The position numbers and the translations under genes are program-made. Shown piece after piece: positions 36,782-45,286 of a stretch of DNA of 46,258 nucleotides. Position 1 is the stretch's first letter. Every line of letters starts with the position of its first letter. The notes below the pieces were generated by a model. That model worked only from the letters and a program-made list of their open reading frames with translations. It did not search any database and was not told the origin of the DNA. The DNA comes from Flavobacteriales bacterium (lineage in GTDB: Bacteria > Bacteroidota > Bacteroidia > Flavobacteriales_D > Crocinitomicaceae): contig CANCQX010000006.1 in NCBI GenBank assembly GCA_947380375.1, forward strand, positions 1-46,258, in the 5' to 3' direction.

Positions 36782-37333
36782 ATGAAAAAACTAGTAGTAG
36801 GCTTATTAGCAATAGTTACATTTGCTTTTATTTTTTCTGAACAAACTATGAATTCTATTCATCAATTTAAGGTAAAAGATATTGAGGGGAATGATTTTGA
36901 TTTTTCTTTCTTAAAAGGAAAGAAAATAATGGTTGTAAATACAGCGTCAAAATGTGGTTTAACTCCTCAATATGAACAATTAGAGGCTGTGTATAAAAAG
37001 TATAAAGATCAAAATTTTGTTATTATTGGTTTTCCTTCAAATGATTTTATGAGTCAAGAACCAGGAACAAATGATGAAATTTTACTTTTTTGTAAAAAGA
37101 ATTATGGTGTCACTTTTCCCATTATGGATAAAGTAGTTGTGAAGGGTAAAAAAAAGTGTGAGGTCTATCAGTTTTTAACTCAAAAATCGAAGAATGGATT
37201 ATTGGATAGTTCTGTTAAATGGAATTTTCAAAAATATTTATTGAACGAAGAAGGAGTTTTGGAAAAGGTTATTCCTCCAACGACGCTTCCGAATGATCCT
37301 TCTATTATTTCTTGGATCGAAGATAAAAAGTAG
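36782..37333 (+). CDS. Glutathione peroxidase-family thiol peroxidase
   Basis: This 183-residue peroxidase reduces peroxides through Cys58 in NTASKCGLTPQYEQL. The tryptophan is present in VKWNFQKYLL. The usual GFPCNQFGxQEPG loop reads GFPSNDFMSQEPG, so both the resolving Cys and the tetrad Gln are replaced (Ser and Asp). An N-terminal hydrophobic stretch (LVVGLLAIVTFAFIF) makes it membrane-anchored or exported, so it probably works in the periplasm. The electron donor is not clear; thioredoxin-type partners are usual in bacteria. Confidence 0.9.
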   Translation: MKKLVVGLLAIVTFAFIFSEQTMNSIHQFKVKDIEGNDFDFSFLKGKKIMVVNTASKCGLTPQYEQLEAVYKKYKDQNFVIIGFPSNDFMSQEPGTNDEILLFCKKNYGVTFPIMDKVVVKGKKKCEVYQFLTQKSKNGLLDSSVKWNFQKYLLNEEGVLEKVIPPTTLPNDPSIISWIEDKK

Positions 37334-37484
37334 TTGAATAACTAAATTAATGCTATTTAAATTAAGAGAGAAATTTCTGAAGTAATAATAAAAATTGAAT
37401 TTTCTTCCAATTTTTTAAAAAATAGAAAATTACGTTTTAAAAATATAATTACTATTTTTACACACTAAATAAATTACATATATT

Positions 37485-38552
37485 ATGTCTCACTCAATAA
37501 AACCAGGGGTTGCTACTGGTGATACGGTTCAGGAAATATTCAGATACGCAAAAGAAAAAGGATTTGCTTTACCTGCAATTAACGTAACTTGCTCAAGTGC
37601 GGTTAATGCAGTATTAGAAACTGCAGCAAAAGTAAATTCACCTGTTATTATTCAATTCTCAAATGGAGGATGTTTATTTAATGCTGGAAAAGCACTTTCT
37701 AATGAAAATGAAAGAGCTGCAATAGCAGGTGCAATAGCGGGTGCGAAGCATGTTCATACTTTAGCAGAATTGTATGGGGTAGCTGTTATTCTTCACACTG
37801 ATCATTGTGCTAAAAATTTATTGCCTTGGATTGATGGTTTATTGGATGCAGGTGAAGAATTTTTCAAGCAAACTGGTAAACCGCTTTATAGTTCTCATAT
37901 GATTGATCTTTCTGAAGAACCAATTGAGGAAAACATAGCGCTTTCTAAAAAATATTTAGAGAGAATGAGTAAAATTGGTATGACTTTAGAAATTGAATTA
38001 GGTATTACTGGAGGTGAAGAAGATGGTGTTGATAATACAGATATAGATAGTTCTAAGTTATATACTCAGCCTGATGAAGTAGCTTATGCTTATGAGGAAT
38101 TGATGAAAGTGAGCAATAAATTCACGATTGCTGCTGCTTTTGGGAATGTTCATGGAGTTTATAAACCTGGAAATGTTAAGTTGACGCCTAAAATTCTTAA
38201 AAATTCTCAAAGTTTTGTTCAACAAAAATTCAATACAGGAAACAATCCAGTTGATTTTGTTTTTCATGGTGGATCTGGTTCTACATTAGAAGAAATTAGA
38301 GAAGCAATTCAATATGGGGTTATTAAAATGAATCTTGATACAGATCTTCAATTTGCTTTTACAGAAGGTGTGAGGGATTACGTTGTTAAGAATGTTGATT
38401 ATTTAAAAACTCAAATTGGAAATCCTGAAGGAGATGATATTCCAAATAAAAAATACTACGACCCTAGAAAATGGATGCGTGAGGGAGAATTAACATTCGT
38501 AAAAAGATTAGAAAAAGCATTCAGCGACTTAAACAATATTAACACACTATAG
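37485..38552 (+). CDS. fba: Class II fructose-bisphosphate aldolase
   Basis: This zinc aldolase splits fructose 1,6-bisphosphate into dihydroxyacetone phosphate and glyceraldehyde 3-phosphate. The 355-residue protein has metal and catalytic residues in VILHTDHCAKNLL, EIELGITGGEEDGVDN, FGNVHGVYKPGNVKL and FHGGSGST, and the phosphate site in IKMNLDTDLQ. Length matches class IIA enzymes such as E. coli FbaA (359). It precedes accD by about 100 bases that carry a short-period repeat. Confidence 0.96.
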   Translation: MSHSIKPGVATGDTVQEIFRYAKEKGFALPAINVTCSSAVNAVLETAAKVNSPVIIQFSNGGCLFNAGKALSNENERAAIAGAIAGAKHVHTLAELYGVAVILHTDHCAKNLLPWIDGLLDAGEEFFKQTGKPLYSSHMIDLSEEPIEENIALSKKYLERMSKIGMTLEIELGITGGEEDGVDNTDIDSSKLYTQPDEVAYAYEELMKVSNKFTIAAAFGNVHGVYKPGNVKLTPKILKNSQSFVQQKFNTGNNPVDFVFHGGSGSTLEEIREAIQYGVIKMNLDTDLQFAFTEGVRDYVVKNVDYLKTQIGNPEGDDIPNKKYYDPRKWMREGELTFVKRLEKAFSDLNNINTL

Positions 38553-38554
38553 AA

Positions 38555-38646
38555 TTTCAGGTTTCAAATTGAAAAATTATAAATTGAATTCTTTTAATAA
38601 AGGATAATTTTAATCTTCAATCTGCAATCTTTAATCTTCAATTTAT
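38555..38646. repeat. Intergenic tract with 7-bp periodicity between fba and accD
   Basis: The gap is built of near-heptamers. The last 35 bases read in exact 7-base register as AATCTTC, AATCTGC, AATCTTT, AATCTTC and a degenerate fifth (38612-38646). The left half has GTTTCAA and ATTGAAA-like units of opposite polarity. The tract ends 6 bases before the accD ATG, so it takes up the whole ribosome-binding region. Confidence 0.65.
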
Positions 38647-38652
38647 AAAAAT

Positions 38653-39498
38653 ATGAGTTGGTTTAATAGAAAAAAAGAAGGGATAACAACTTCTACTAAA
38701 GATAAGAAAGAAACTCCTGAAGGACTTTGGCAAAAATGTTCTAATTGTAAAACGTTATTTACAATTGAAGATTTATCTAAAAATAGTTATGTATGTAATC
38801 GTTGTTCTCACCATGAGAGAATAGGTTCAGAAAATTATTTTAGAATTCTTTTTGATGGTGCAGAATACAAGGAATTAGACAAAGATTTAACATCTGGAGA
38901 TCCCTTGGAATTCGAGGATACAAAAAAATACGTTGAAAGAGTTAAAGCAACTCAAAAAGCTACTGGACTTACAGATGCAATAAGAACAGCTATTGGAAAT
39001 TTAGATGGTGAGAAGTTTGTAGTAGCAGCCATGGATTTTTCATTTATTGGAGGTTCTTTAGGATCTGTAATGGGTGAAAAAATTGCACGTGCAATTGATG
39101 TAGCTATTAAGGAAAAGGCACCATTTATGATTATTTCTAAATCTGGTGGAGCAAGAATGATGGAGGCAGGTTTTTCTTTAATGCAAATGGCAAAAGTTTC
39201 AGGTAAATTAGGTCAATTGGCTGAAGCTAAATTACCATATATTTCATTTTTAACTGATCCTACAACTGGTGGTGTAACAGCATCTTTTGCAATGTTGGGA
39301 GATATTAATATTGCTGAACCAAATGCTTTAATTGCTTTTGCAGGACCTCGTGTTGTTCGTGAAACAATTGGAAGAGATTTACCAGATGGATTCCAAACGT
39401 CAGAATTTGTTCTGGAACATGGTTTTTTAGATTATATCGTAGATAGAACGGAATTGAAAAAAACAATTGGACTATCACTGAAATTATTTAGATGTTAA
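38653..39498 (+). CDS. accD: Acetyl-CoA carboxylase carboxyltransferase subunit beta
   Basis: With AccA this subunit moves carboxyl from carboxybiotin to acetyl-CoA, giving malonyl-CoA for fatty acid synthesis. The 281-residue protein has the N-terminal Cys4 zinc ribbon (CSNCKTLF...YVCNRCSHH), then the crotonase-like carboxyltransferase core ([59 protein letters not shown]). Length fits the family. accA is not adjacent. Confidence 0.97.
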   Translation: MSWFNRKKEGITTSTKDKKETPEGLWQKCSNCKTLFTIEDLSKNSYVCNRCSHHERIGSENYFRILFDGAEYKELDKDLTSGDPLEFEDTKKYVERVKATQKATGLTDAIRTAIGNLDGEKFVVAAMDFSFIGGSLGSVMGEKIARAIDVAIKEKAPFMIISKSGGARMMEAGFSLMQMAKVSGKLGQLAEAKLPYISFLTDPTTGGVTASFAMLGDINIAEPNALIAFAGPRVVRETIGRDLPDGFQTSEFVLEHGFLDYIVDRTELKKTIGLSLKLFRC

Positions 39499-39502
39499 TT
39501 TA

Positions 39503-39531
39503 TTGTATTTCATAATAAATTCATATCTTTG
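39503..39531 (+). promoter_or_regulatory. Promoter of rpsO
   Basis: TTG (39503-39505), an 18-base spacer, then TATCTTTG (39524-39531) match the Bacteroidota pattern. The leader to the ATG is about 40 bases and includes a small hairpin GTCGA/TCGAC (39536-39549), a possible S15 feedback site. Confidence 0.6.
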
Positions 39532-39578
39532 CAGCGTCGAATAGTCGACATACATAATGATCATTAAATAATATTGGC

Positions 39579-39848
39579 ATGTATATTAATACAGAAATTA
39601 AAAAAGAAATCTTCGTTAAACACGGAGGATCAGAAACAAACACAGGTTCTACAGAAGCTCAAATTGCTTTGTTTACTTTTAGAATTAGTAATTTAACTGA
39701 GCATTTGAAAAAAAATCGTAAAGATTTCGTTACTCAACGTTCACTTCAATTATTAGTTGGTAAGCGTAGAAGTTTCCTTGATTATTTAAAGAAAAACGAT
39801 ATCTCAAGATACCGTGCAATTGTTAAGGAACTTGGTTTACGTCGTTAA
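39579..39848 (+). CDS. rpsO: Ribosomal protein S15 (uS15)
   Basis: This 89-residue 30S primary-binding protein contacts 16S rRNA helices 20-22. Signatures are GSTEAQIALFTFRISNLTEHLK and LLVGKRRSFLDYLKKND. It is full length, and its rpsO-pnp order is conserved across bacteria. Confidence 0.98.
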   Translation: MYINTEIKKEIFVKHGGSETNTGSTEAQIALFTFRISNLTEHLKKNRKDFVTQRSLQLLVGKRRSFLDYLKKNDISRYRAIVKELGLRR

Positions 39849-39868
39849 TATTTTGTAATATTGAAATT

Positions 39869-39896
39869 GAGGGGCAGTCGATAATTTTCGGTTGCC
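39869..39896 (+). terminator. Hairpin between rpsO and pnp (attenuator or processing site)
   Basis: GGGCAGTCG (39870-39878) pairs with CGGTTGCCC (39887-39895) with two G-T wobbles, and TTCTTATATTTTT follows. The T run is imperfect, so it may be a partial terminator or an RNase cleavage site, as in the E. coli rpsO-pnp region. Confidence 0.6.
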
Positions 39897-39949
39897 CTTC
39901 TTATATTTTTAACCGACCATTCAGGTCATACATTTGAAACAGAGAAAAT

Positions 39950-42094
39950 ATGAAATTAGGAATTAAACAATCGATTGTTACGGGAGGGAAAGAGATTTCT
40001 GTCGAAACAGGGAAATTGGCAAAACAAGCAGATGGTGCTGTTGTAGTAAGAATGGGTGATACCATGTTATTGGCAACTGTAGTTTCATCACAAGATGCAA
40101 AAGAAGGAGTAGATTTTCTTCCATTAACAGTTGATTATAGAGAGCGTTTTTCTGCAGCTGGTAAAATCCCAGGAGGTTTTCTTCGTCGTGAAGCTCGCCC
40201 TTCAGATGGTGAAGTTTTAGTTATGCGTTTAGTAGATAGAGCATTACGTCCATTGTTTCCTGATGATTATCACGCAGAAGTTCAAGTGATGATCCAGTTA
40301 TTATCTTATGATGGAATTAATAATCCAGATGTATTAACAGGTTTTGCTGCTTCAGCTGCAATTGCCGTTTCAGATATTCCTTTTAACGGACCAATGTCTG
40401 AAGTACGTGTTGGTCGTGTAGATGGTAAATTCATTTTAAATCCTACAATGGAAGAAATGAAATCATCTGATATGGATGTTGTTATTGCTGGTACTGCTAA
40501 AGATGTGAACATGCTTGAAGGTGAGATGAAAGAAATTTCTGAAGCTGAAATGGTTGAAGCAATTAAATTAGCACACGAAGCAATTAAAGAACAATGTCAA
40601 TTCCAAATTGATTTTGCTGCTCAAATTCCAACTTCTTCTCCAAAACGTGTTTATTCTCATGAAATTCACGATGAAGAATTACGTGCATTGGTTACTGAAT
40701 TCTCTATGGAGAAATGTAAAGCAGTTGCTCGTCAAGGATTGGCTTCAAAAGTTACTAGAACAGAATTATTTGAAGCTGTTAAAACAGAATTAAAAGCAAC
40801 TTTTTCAGCTGAAGAATTAAAAGAAAAAGGTGGATTAATTTCTGATTATTTTAGTGCAGCTAAGAAAAAGGCAGTTCGTCACGTAATGTTACACGAGAAA
40901 ATTCGTTTAGACGGACGAGCATTTGATCAAATTCGTCCAATTTGGGCTGAAGTTGATTATTTACCAATGGTTCACGGATCTGCTGTATTTACAAGAGGAG
41001 AAACACAATCATTGACTACTTTAACTTTAGGTGGTAAACAAGATGAACAATTATTGGACGGTGCAACTTTTAGAGGTACTGAAAAATTTATGTTACATTA
41101 TAATTTCCCCCCATTTTCTACAGGTGAAGCTCGTCCATTAAGAGGAACTTCAAGAAGAGAAGTTGGTCATGGGAATTTGGCGTTAAGAGCGTTGAGACAA
41201 ATGTTACCTGATAATAATCCTTATACAGTTCGTATCGTTTCTGATATTTTAGAATCAAATGGTTCGTCTTCAATGGCTACCGTTTGTGCTGGAACATTAG
41301 CTTTAATGGATGGTGGTATTCAAATAAAAGCTCCAGTATCTGGAATTGCAATGGGATTAGTTGCAGATGAAACAGGTGCATTCTGTGTATTATCTGATAT
41401 TTTAGGAGATGAAGATCATTTAGGTGATATGGATTTCAAAGTAACAGGTACAGCAAAAGGAATTACGGCTTGTCAAATGGATATCAAAGTAGATGGTTTG
41501 TCTTATGAAGTATTAACTCAAGCATTGAACCAAGCTCGTGCAGGTAGATTACATATTTTAGATAAAATTATTGAAACTATTGCTGAACCGAGAGCTGAAT
41601 TGAAACCACAAACTCCTCGTATTGAAATGTTGGTTGTGCCAAATGAAATGATTGGTGCAATTATCGGACCTGGAGGAAAAATAATTCAAGGTATTCAAAA
41701 AGAAACAGGTGCTACAATTTCTATTGAAGAGTTGGAAACTGGTGAAGGTAAAGTTCTTGTTATGTCAAATGACGGACCAAGTATGAAAGCTGCATTGGAT
41801 CGCATCAAACAAATCGCTTTCCCTCCAGTTGTGGAAGAAGGTGCTGAATACGAAGGTAAAATAAAATCAATTCAAGCTTATGGTTGTTTCGTTGAAATTT
41901 TACCTGGTACAGATGGATTAATTCATATTTCTGAATTCTCTTGGGAGAAATTAGATAAATTAGATGGTGTTTGTAAAGAAGGTGATTTAGTTCGATTTAA
42001 AGTAGTAGGAAAAGATCCTAAAACTAAAAAATGGAAATTATCTCGTCGAGTTTTATTGCCAAAACCAGAAAGAAAAGAAGAAGCGCAAGCTTAA
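39950..42094 (+). CDS. pnp: Polyribonucleotide nucleotidyltransferase (PNPase)
   Basis: PNPase degrades RNA 3'-to-5' by phosphorolysis. The 714-residue protein has two RNase PH domains (about 1-225 and 310-540, the second with FPPFSTGEARPLRGTSRREVGHG and the metal-site DILGDEDHLGDMDFKV), a KH domain (NEMIGAIIGPGGKIIQGI), and a C-terminal S1 domain (GKIKSIQAYGCFVEILPG) ending KPERKEEAQA. Length and motifs are standard. It follows rpsO with a hairpin between. Confidence 0.98.
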   Translation: MKLGIKQSIVTGGKEISVETGKLAKQADGAVVVRMGDTMLLATVVSSQDAKEGVDFLPLTVDYRERFSAAGKIPGGFLRREARPSDGEVLVMRLVDRALRPLFPDDYHAEVQVMIQLLSYDGINNPDVLTGFAASAAIAVSDIPFNGPMSEVRVGRVDGKFILNPTMEEMKSSDMDVVIAGTAKDVNMLEGEMKEISEAEMVEAIKLAHEAIKEQCQFQIDFAAQIPTSSPKRVYSHEIHDEELRALVTEFSMEKCKAVARQGLASKVTRTELFEAVKTELKATFSAEELKEKGGLISDYFSAAKKKAVRHVMLHEKIRLDGRAFDQIRPIWAEVDYLPMVHGSAVFTRGETQSLTTLTLGGKQDEQLLDGATFRGTEKFMLHYNFPPFSTGEARPLRGTSRREVGHGNLALRALRQMLPDNNPYTVRIVSDILESNGSSSMATVCAGTLALMDGGIQIKAPVSGIAMGLVADETGAFCVLSDILGDEDHLGDMDFKVTGTAKGITACQMDIKVDGLSYEVLTQALNQARAGRLHILDKIIETIAEPRAELKPQTPRIEMLVVPNEMIGAIIGPGGKIIQGIQKETGATISIEELETGEGKVLVMSNDGPSMKAALDRIKQIAFPPVVEEGAEYEGKIKSIQAYGCFVEILPGTDGLIHISEFSWEKLDKLDGVCKEGDLVRFKVVGKDPKTKKWKLSRRVLLPKPERKEEAQA

Positions 42095-42098
42095 AATA

Positions 42099-42179
42099 GA
42101 TTGAAAATTGATAATTGATAAATGAAAATTTGTCAATTATCAATTATTTTATCAATTGTCAAATATAAATTATCAATTA
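42099..42179. repeat. AT-rich 7-bp periodic tract with long inverted repeat downstream of pnp
   Basis: In 7-base register the tract holds two AATTGAT units (42106-42119), spacer-like units, then two CAATTAT units (42134-42147). The second is the rotated reverse complement of the first. This forms a 13-bp stem (42106-42118 with 42133-42145). Further copies of TTATCAATT(A/G) sit at 42149-42158 and 42170-42179. The stem may act as the pnp transcript end. Confidence 0.65.
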
Positions 42180-42190
42180 AAAAGTAAATT

Positions 42191-42448
42191 ATGTCAAGTA
42201 AAAGAATTTTAAAAAGAAACTTAAATAATATGGTTATCGAAATAGTTGAAGAGTGTTTCACTGTTCAAATGTTTGACGAAACTAAAGCTATCGCTTCAGA
42301 AAAATTAATTGAAGAAGCTGCAGCATTTCAAGATTCAATTTTATCAGAAATTAATAAAGCAAAAACTAAAAAAGATTTCGCTCCAATTACTTCAAAAATT
42401 GAAAATTCAGCACTTGAATTTATTACAAAATTGAACGAGTTAAATTAA
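42191..42448 (+). CDS. Small helical protein of unknown function
   Basis: This 85-residue, mostly helical, charged protein (LKRNLNNMVIEIVEECF and TSKIENSALEFITKLNELN) has no signal peptide or membrane segment. I recognise no family. It has a good ATG, sits 96 bases after pnp across a repeat tract and is closed by a clear terminator. Composition and codon use look like the neighbours, so it is a real gene, but its role is open. Confidence 0.72.
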   Translation: MSSKRILKRNLNNMVIEIVEECFTVQMFDETKAIASEKLIEEAAAFQDSILSEINKAKTKKDFAPITSKIENSALEFITKLNELN

Positions 42449-42495
42449 TTAAGCTATTGATAATCGATTAATTTGATTATTATATCTAAAATTGC

Positions 42496-42525
42496 AAAAG
42501 CGGATATTTTATCCGCTTTTTTTTT
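42496..42525 (+). terminator. Intrinsic terminator after the 85-residue gene
   Basis: AAAAGCGGAT (42496-42505) and its exact complement (42511-42520) flank loop ATTTT, followed by a run of Ts to 42525. It ends the rpsO-pnp-unknown group. Confidence 0.92.
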
Positions 42526-42573
42526 GAAAATAAACTTGTGAAAAATATTAAAAATCAAAAAAAAGTAATATAG

Positions 42574-42602
42574 TTGATTATTAACTTAAAAAATTATATT
42601 TG
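42574..42602 (+). promoter_or_regulatory. Promoter of the BLUF gene
   Basis: TTG (42574-42576), 18 bases, then TATATTTG (42595-42602) fully match the pattern; the start codon is 26 bases further on. Confidence 0.65.
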
Positions 42603-42628
42603 TAAAAATAACTATTGATAATGATTTT

Positions 42629-43060
42629 ATGGAAAAACTTAATTATTTAATCTATTCTAGTGAAAGAAACCCTAATTGTGTAGATGAAGAAATTCAAAAA
42701 ATATTAAAGTCTTGCGAGAAAAATAATCCGGGAAAGTATGTTACTGGTGTTCTTGTACATTCTAAAAATTATTTCTTACAATTTTTAGAAGGTGAAGAAA
42801 ATGAATTATTAAATTTATTTAATCTTATTAAAAAAGATCATAGACATTCAAAAGTTATGCTTTTAAATAAAGGAGAAATCAAAGAAAGAATGTTTCCAGC
42901 TTGGCATATGGGGTTTAAAGATGTTGATAAAGATGATTTGACTTTGATTACGGAAGCTACTCTAGATGAAAATGATGTGTTTAATAAATTATTGAAAGGT
43001 GGTATTATTGATGATAGCAAAGTATTAAAAATGCTATCTAGATTCTATAAATTGGTATAA
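42629..43060 (+). CDS. Stand-alone BLUF blue-light photoreceptor
   Basis: BLUF proteins bind FAD and switch state in blue light. This 143-residue protein has the flavin Tyr9 in LIYSS, the Asn33 region (KNNPGKYVTG), the switch Gln51 in YFLQFLEGE, and Trp92 and Met94 in PAWHMGF. It has only the BLUF core plus a short helical C terminus (about 100-143), with no GGDEF, EAL or cyclase domain, so it must act on a separate partner. It is a single gene with its own promoter, followed by a stem-loop and yaaA. Confidence 0.92.
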   Translation: MEKLNYLIYSSERNPNCVDEEIQKILKSCEKNNPGKYVTGVLVHSKNYFLQFLEGEENELLNLFNLIKKDHRHSKVMLLNKGEIKERMFPAWHMGFKDVDKDDLTLITEATLDENDVFNKLLKGGIIDDSKVLKMLSRFYKLV

Positions 43061-43081
43061 GTATAATTTATTTAAGTGTAT

Positions 43082-43124
43082 TTAATTCTACAAAAACTTT
43101 ATTTAAAAGGCTTTGTAGAATTAA
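43082..43124. other. Stem-loop between the BLUF gene and yaaA
   Basis: TTAATTCTACAAA (43082-43094) pairs with its exact complement (43112-43124), giving 13 bp around a 17-base loop. No T run follows on the plus strand, so it is only a weak terminator candidate, 20 bases before the yaaA start. Confidence 0.5.
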
Positions 43125-43144
43125 TAAAATAAAAAAGAAAATAA

Positions 43145-43909
43145 GTGAAAATTATTATTTCCCCAGCAAAATCGATTTCTTATAAAAAGAATGAAAATAA
43201 TTCCCTAACAAGTATTGCTTCATTTTTGAAAGAAACTGAATCTTTAGCTTCAAAGTTGAAAAAACTGTCTTCTAAAAAAATAGGAGGGATGATGCATTTA
43301 TCAAGTGATTTAGCTGAATTAAATTTTAATAGATTTCAAAATTGGGAAAGCCCATTAGTTGAAAGTGAAAATATATATCCAGCTATAAGTGCTTTTAACG
43401 GAGAAGTGTATAAAGGCTTTGATATCCAAACACTTTCAAAAGAAGAAATAGAAAGAGCTCAAAATGATTTACGAATTCTTTCAGGTTTATATGGAATTTT
43501 AAAGCCTATGGATTTAATTTATCCTTACAGACTTGAAATGGGAACGAAATGGGAAATTACTCCTAAGATCAAAAATTTGTATACTTTTTGGGGAGATAAA
43601 ATTTCAAAATTTCTTAAAAATGAAATGGAAACAGATGAAGTAATTATTAATTTAGCTTCTACTGAATATTTTAAAGCAGTTGATTTAAAAGTTTTAAAAT
43701 CAAGAGTTATAACACCCCATTTTAAAGATTTTAAGAACGGTCAATTGAAAATTGTCATGATGTACGCAAAACATCAAAGAGGAGCAATGGCAAGATATAT
43801 TATCCAAAATAAGCTTACAAATCCAGAGGAACTAAAACTTTATAACCAAGATGGTTATTCATTTGATGTAAATAGCTCTACAGAAAATGATTGGGTATTC
43901 GTAAGATAA
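43145..43909 (+). CDS. yaaA: Peroxide stress protein YaaA (DUF328)
   Basis: YaaA limits intracellular iron and DNA damage under peroxide stress in E. coli. The 254-residue protein has the family opening KIIISPAKSISYK, LSSDLAELNFNRFQNW, PAISAFNGEVYKGFD, RILSGLYGILKPMDLIYPYRLEMG and the closing KHQRGAMARYII. The start is GTG at 43145, the only codon that keeps the family N terminus. Length (about 255) fits. Confidence 0.95.
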   Translation: MKIIISPAKSISYKKNENNSLTSIASFLKETESLASKLKKLSSKKIGGMMHLSSDLAELNFNRFQNWESPLVESENIYPAISAFNGEVYKGFDIQTLSKEEIERAQNDLRILSGLYGILKPMDLIYPYRLEMGTKWEITPKIKNLYTFWGDKISKFLKNEMETDEVIINLASTEYFKAVDLKVLKSRVITPHFKDFKNGQLKIVMMYAKHQRGAMARYIIQNKLTNPEELKLYNQDGYSFDVNSSTENDWVFVR

Positions 43910-43930
43910 TTTTCGAATAAATTCTTTATC

Positions 43931-43988
43931 AACCTTAATCTAAACCTCAGTCTTAATCTCAATCTCAAACTAAATCTCAACCTAAATC
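43931..43988. repeat. Degenerate hexanucleotide tandem repeat between yaaA and the symporter
   Basis: About 9.5 copies of a 6-base unit, AA(T/C)CT(C/A/T), run in exact register, for example AACCTT, AATCTA, AACCTC. The tract occupies nearly the whole gap between two converging genes and runs into the symporter stop codon. Confidence 0.75.
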
Positions 43989-45202
43989 AATTCTGGTTCT
44001 TTATTCTCGATTTCTTTTTTATAGGTAGTTTCATCGAATTCTTTTTCACTTTTTGCAATTACTAAAGTCGCTACACCATTTCCGATAATGTTGGTAATTG
44101 CACGTGCTTCGCTTAAAAATTTATCAACGCCAAATAAGAATGCTAATCCTTCAACTGGGATTTTATGTAATGAACCTAATGTTGATGCTAAAACAATAAA
44201 TCCACTTCCTGTAACACCAGCGGCTCCTTTGGAAGTAACCATTAAGATACTTATGATTAAAAGTATTTCATTAAAACTTAAAGGTACATTGTAAATTTGA
44301 GCAAGAAAAATGACGGACATTGAAAGGTAAATCGCTGTACCGTCTAAATTGAAAGAATAACCTGTTGGAACAACCAGGCCAACTACTGATTTTTTACAAC
44401 CTAATTTTTCTAATTTGGTCATTAAGTTTGGTAATGCCGTTTCGGAGGAAGAAGTACCTAAAACAATAATTATTTCTTCTTTTATATATCGTAAAAATTT
44501 GAAAATATTTAATTTAAAATAACGCATTATTAGACCTAAAACGATTAATACAAATACAATCATTGTAAAATATACAGTAATAACTAACTTACCAAGAGGG
44601 ATTAAAGTATTAAGTCCGTATTCTCCAACTGTATATGCAATCCCTGCAAATGCTGCTACTGGAGCTAAATACATCACGTATTTTAATAATTTAAAAACAA
44701 ATTTGGATGCTTTTTCTAATTTCACAACTATTGAACTTCTTCTTTTCGAGTAATTTAGACTTATACCTAAGAAAATAGAGACAAGTAAAATTTGAATAGT
44801 TAAATTGGATTTTAAGAAGTTTAGCCAAGAGAAATTTTCCGAACTTTTACTTGTGTATTTTGAAACATCGTGAATTTCAATTTTTGACATATCAATACTT
44901 CCAGGTTTAAACATTAGGGCAAACCAAATTCCTATAGCTAAAGCAAGAGTGGTTACTATTTCAAAATAAATTAAAGACTTAAGTCCAATACGCCCCACCT
45001 TTTTTAAATCTCCCATCGAACTTATACCCAGAACAATAGTCAAGAAAATGATTGGCGGAACGAAACATTTTATGATAGTAATAAATGTTTTACTAATTAA
45101 TTCCATCTTTACGCCTGTTTCAGGGAAATAATGCCCTAATAAAACCCCTGCAATAATTGCAATTATTACATAAAATGTAAGATGTTTGAATATTTTTTTC
45201 AT
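43982..45202 (-). CDS. Dicarboxylate/amino acid:cation symporter (DAACS family)
   Basis: This 406-residue inner-membrane transporter takes up glutamate, aspartate or C4-dicarboxylates with H+ or Na+. It has about eight helices, two re-entrant loops and family motifs: the serine-rich hairpin GTSSSETALPNLM, the NLDGTAIY substrate/cation helix, and TSKGAAGVTGSGFIVLAS. It ends with an acidic cytoplasmic tail. GltP/GltT versus DctA type cannot be told from sequence alone. It stands between yaaA and fmt. Confidence 0.94.
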   Translation of the reverse strand: MKKIFKHLTFYVIIAIIAGVLLGHYFPETGVKMELISKTFITIIKCFVPPIIFLTIVLGISSMGDLKKVGRIGLKSLIYFEIVTTLALAIGIWFALMFKPGSIDMSKIEIHDVSKYTSKSSENFSWLNFLKSNLTIQILLVSIFLGISLNYSKRRSSIVVKLEKASKFVFKLLKYVMYLAPVAAFAGIAYTVGEYGLNTLIPLGKLVITVYFTMIVFVLIVLGLIMRYFKLNIFKFLRYIKEEIIIVLGTSSSETALPNLMTKLEKLGCKKSVVGLVVPTGYSFNLDGTAIYLSMSVIFLAQIYNVPLSFNEILLIISILMVTSKGAAGVTGSGFIVLASTLGSLHKIPVEGLAFLFGVDKFLSEARAITNIIGNGVATLVIAKSEKEFDETTYKKEIENKEPELI

Positions 45203-45286
45203 AGAAAGGTATTGATATTAATAGTAGTGTACTTGTAAATATATTTAAATTAATTAGATAATGATATTTCGAATAAATTTAAAAAA

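Noticed and set aside
43931-43988. CRISPR-like array
   Set aside because: The repeat unit is only 6 bases with no unique spacers and no cas genes nearby.
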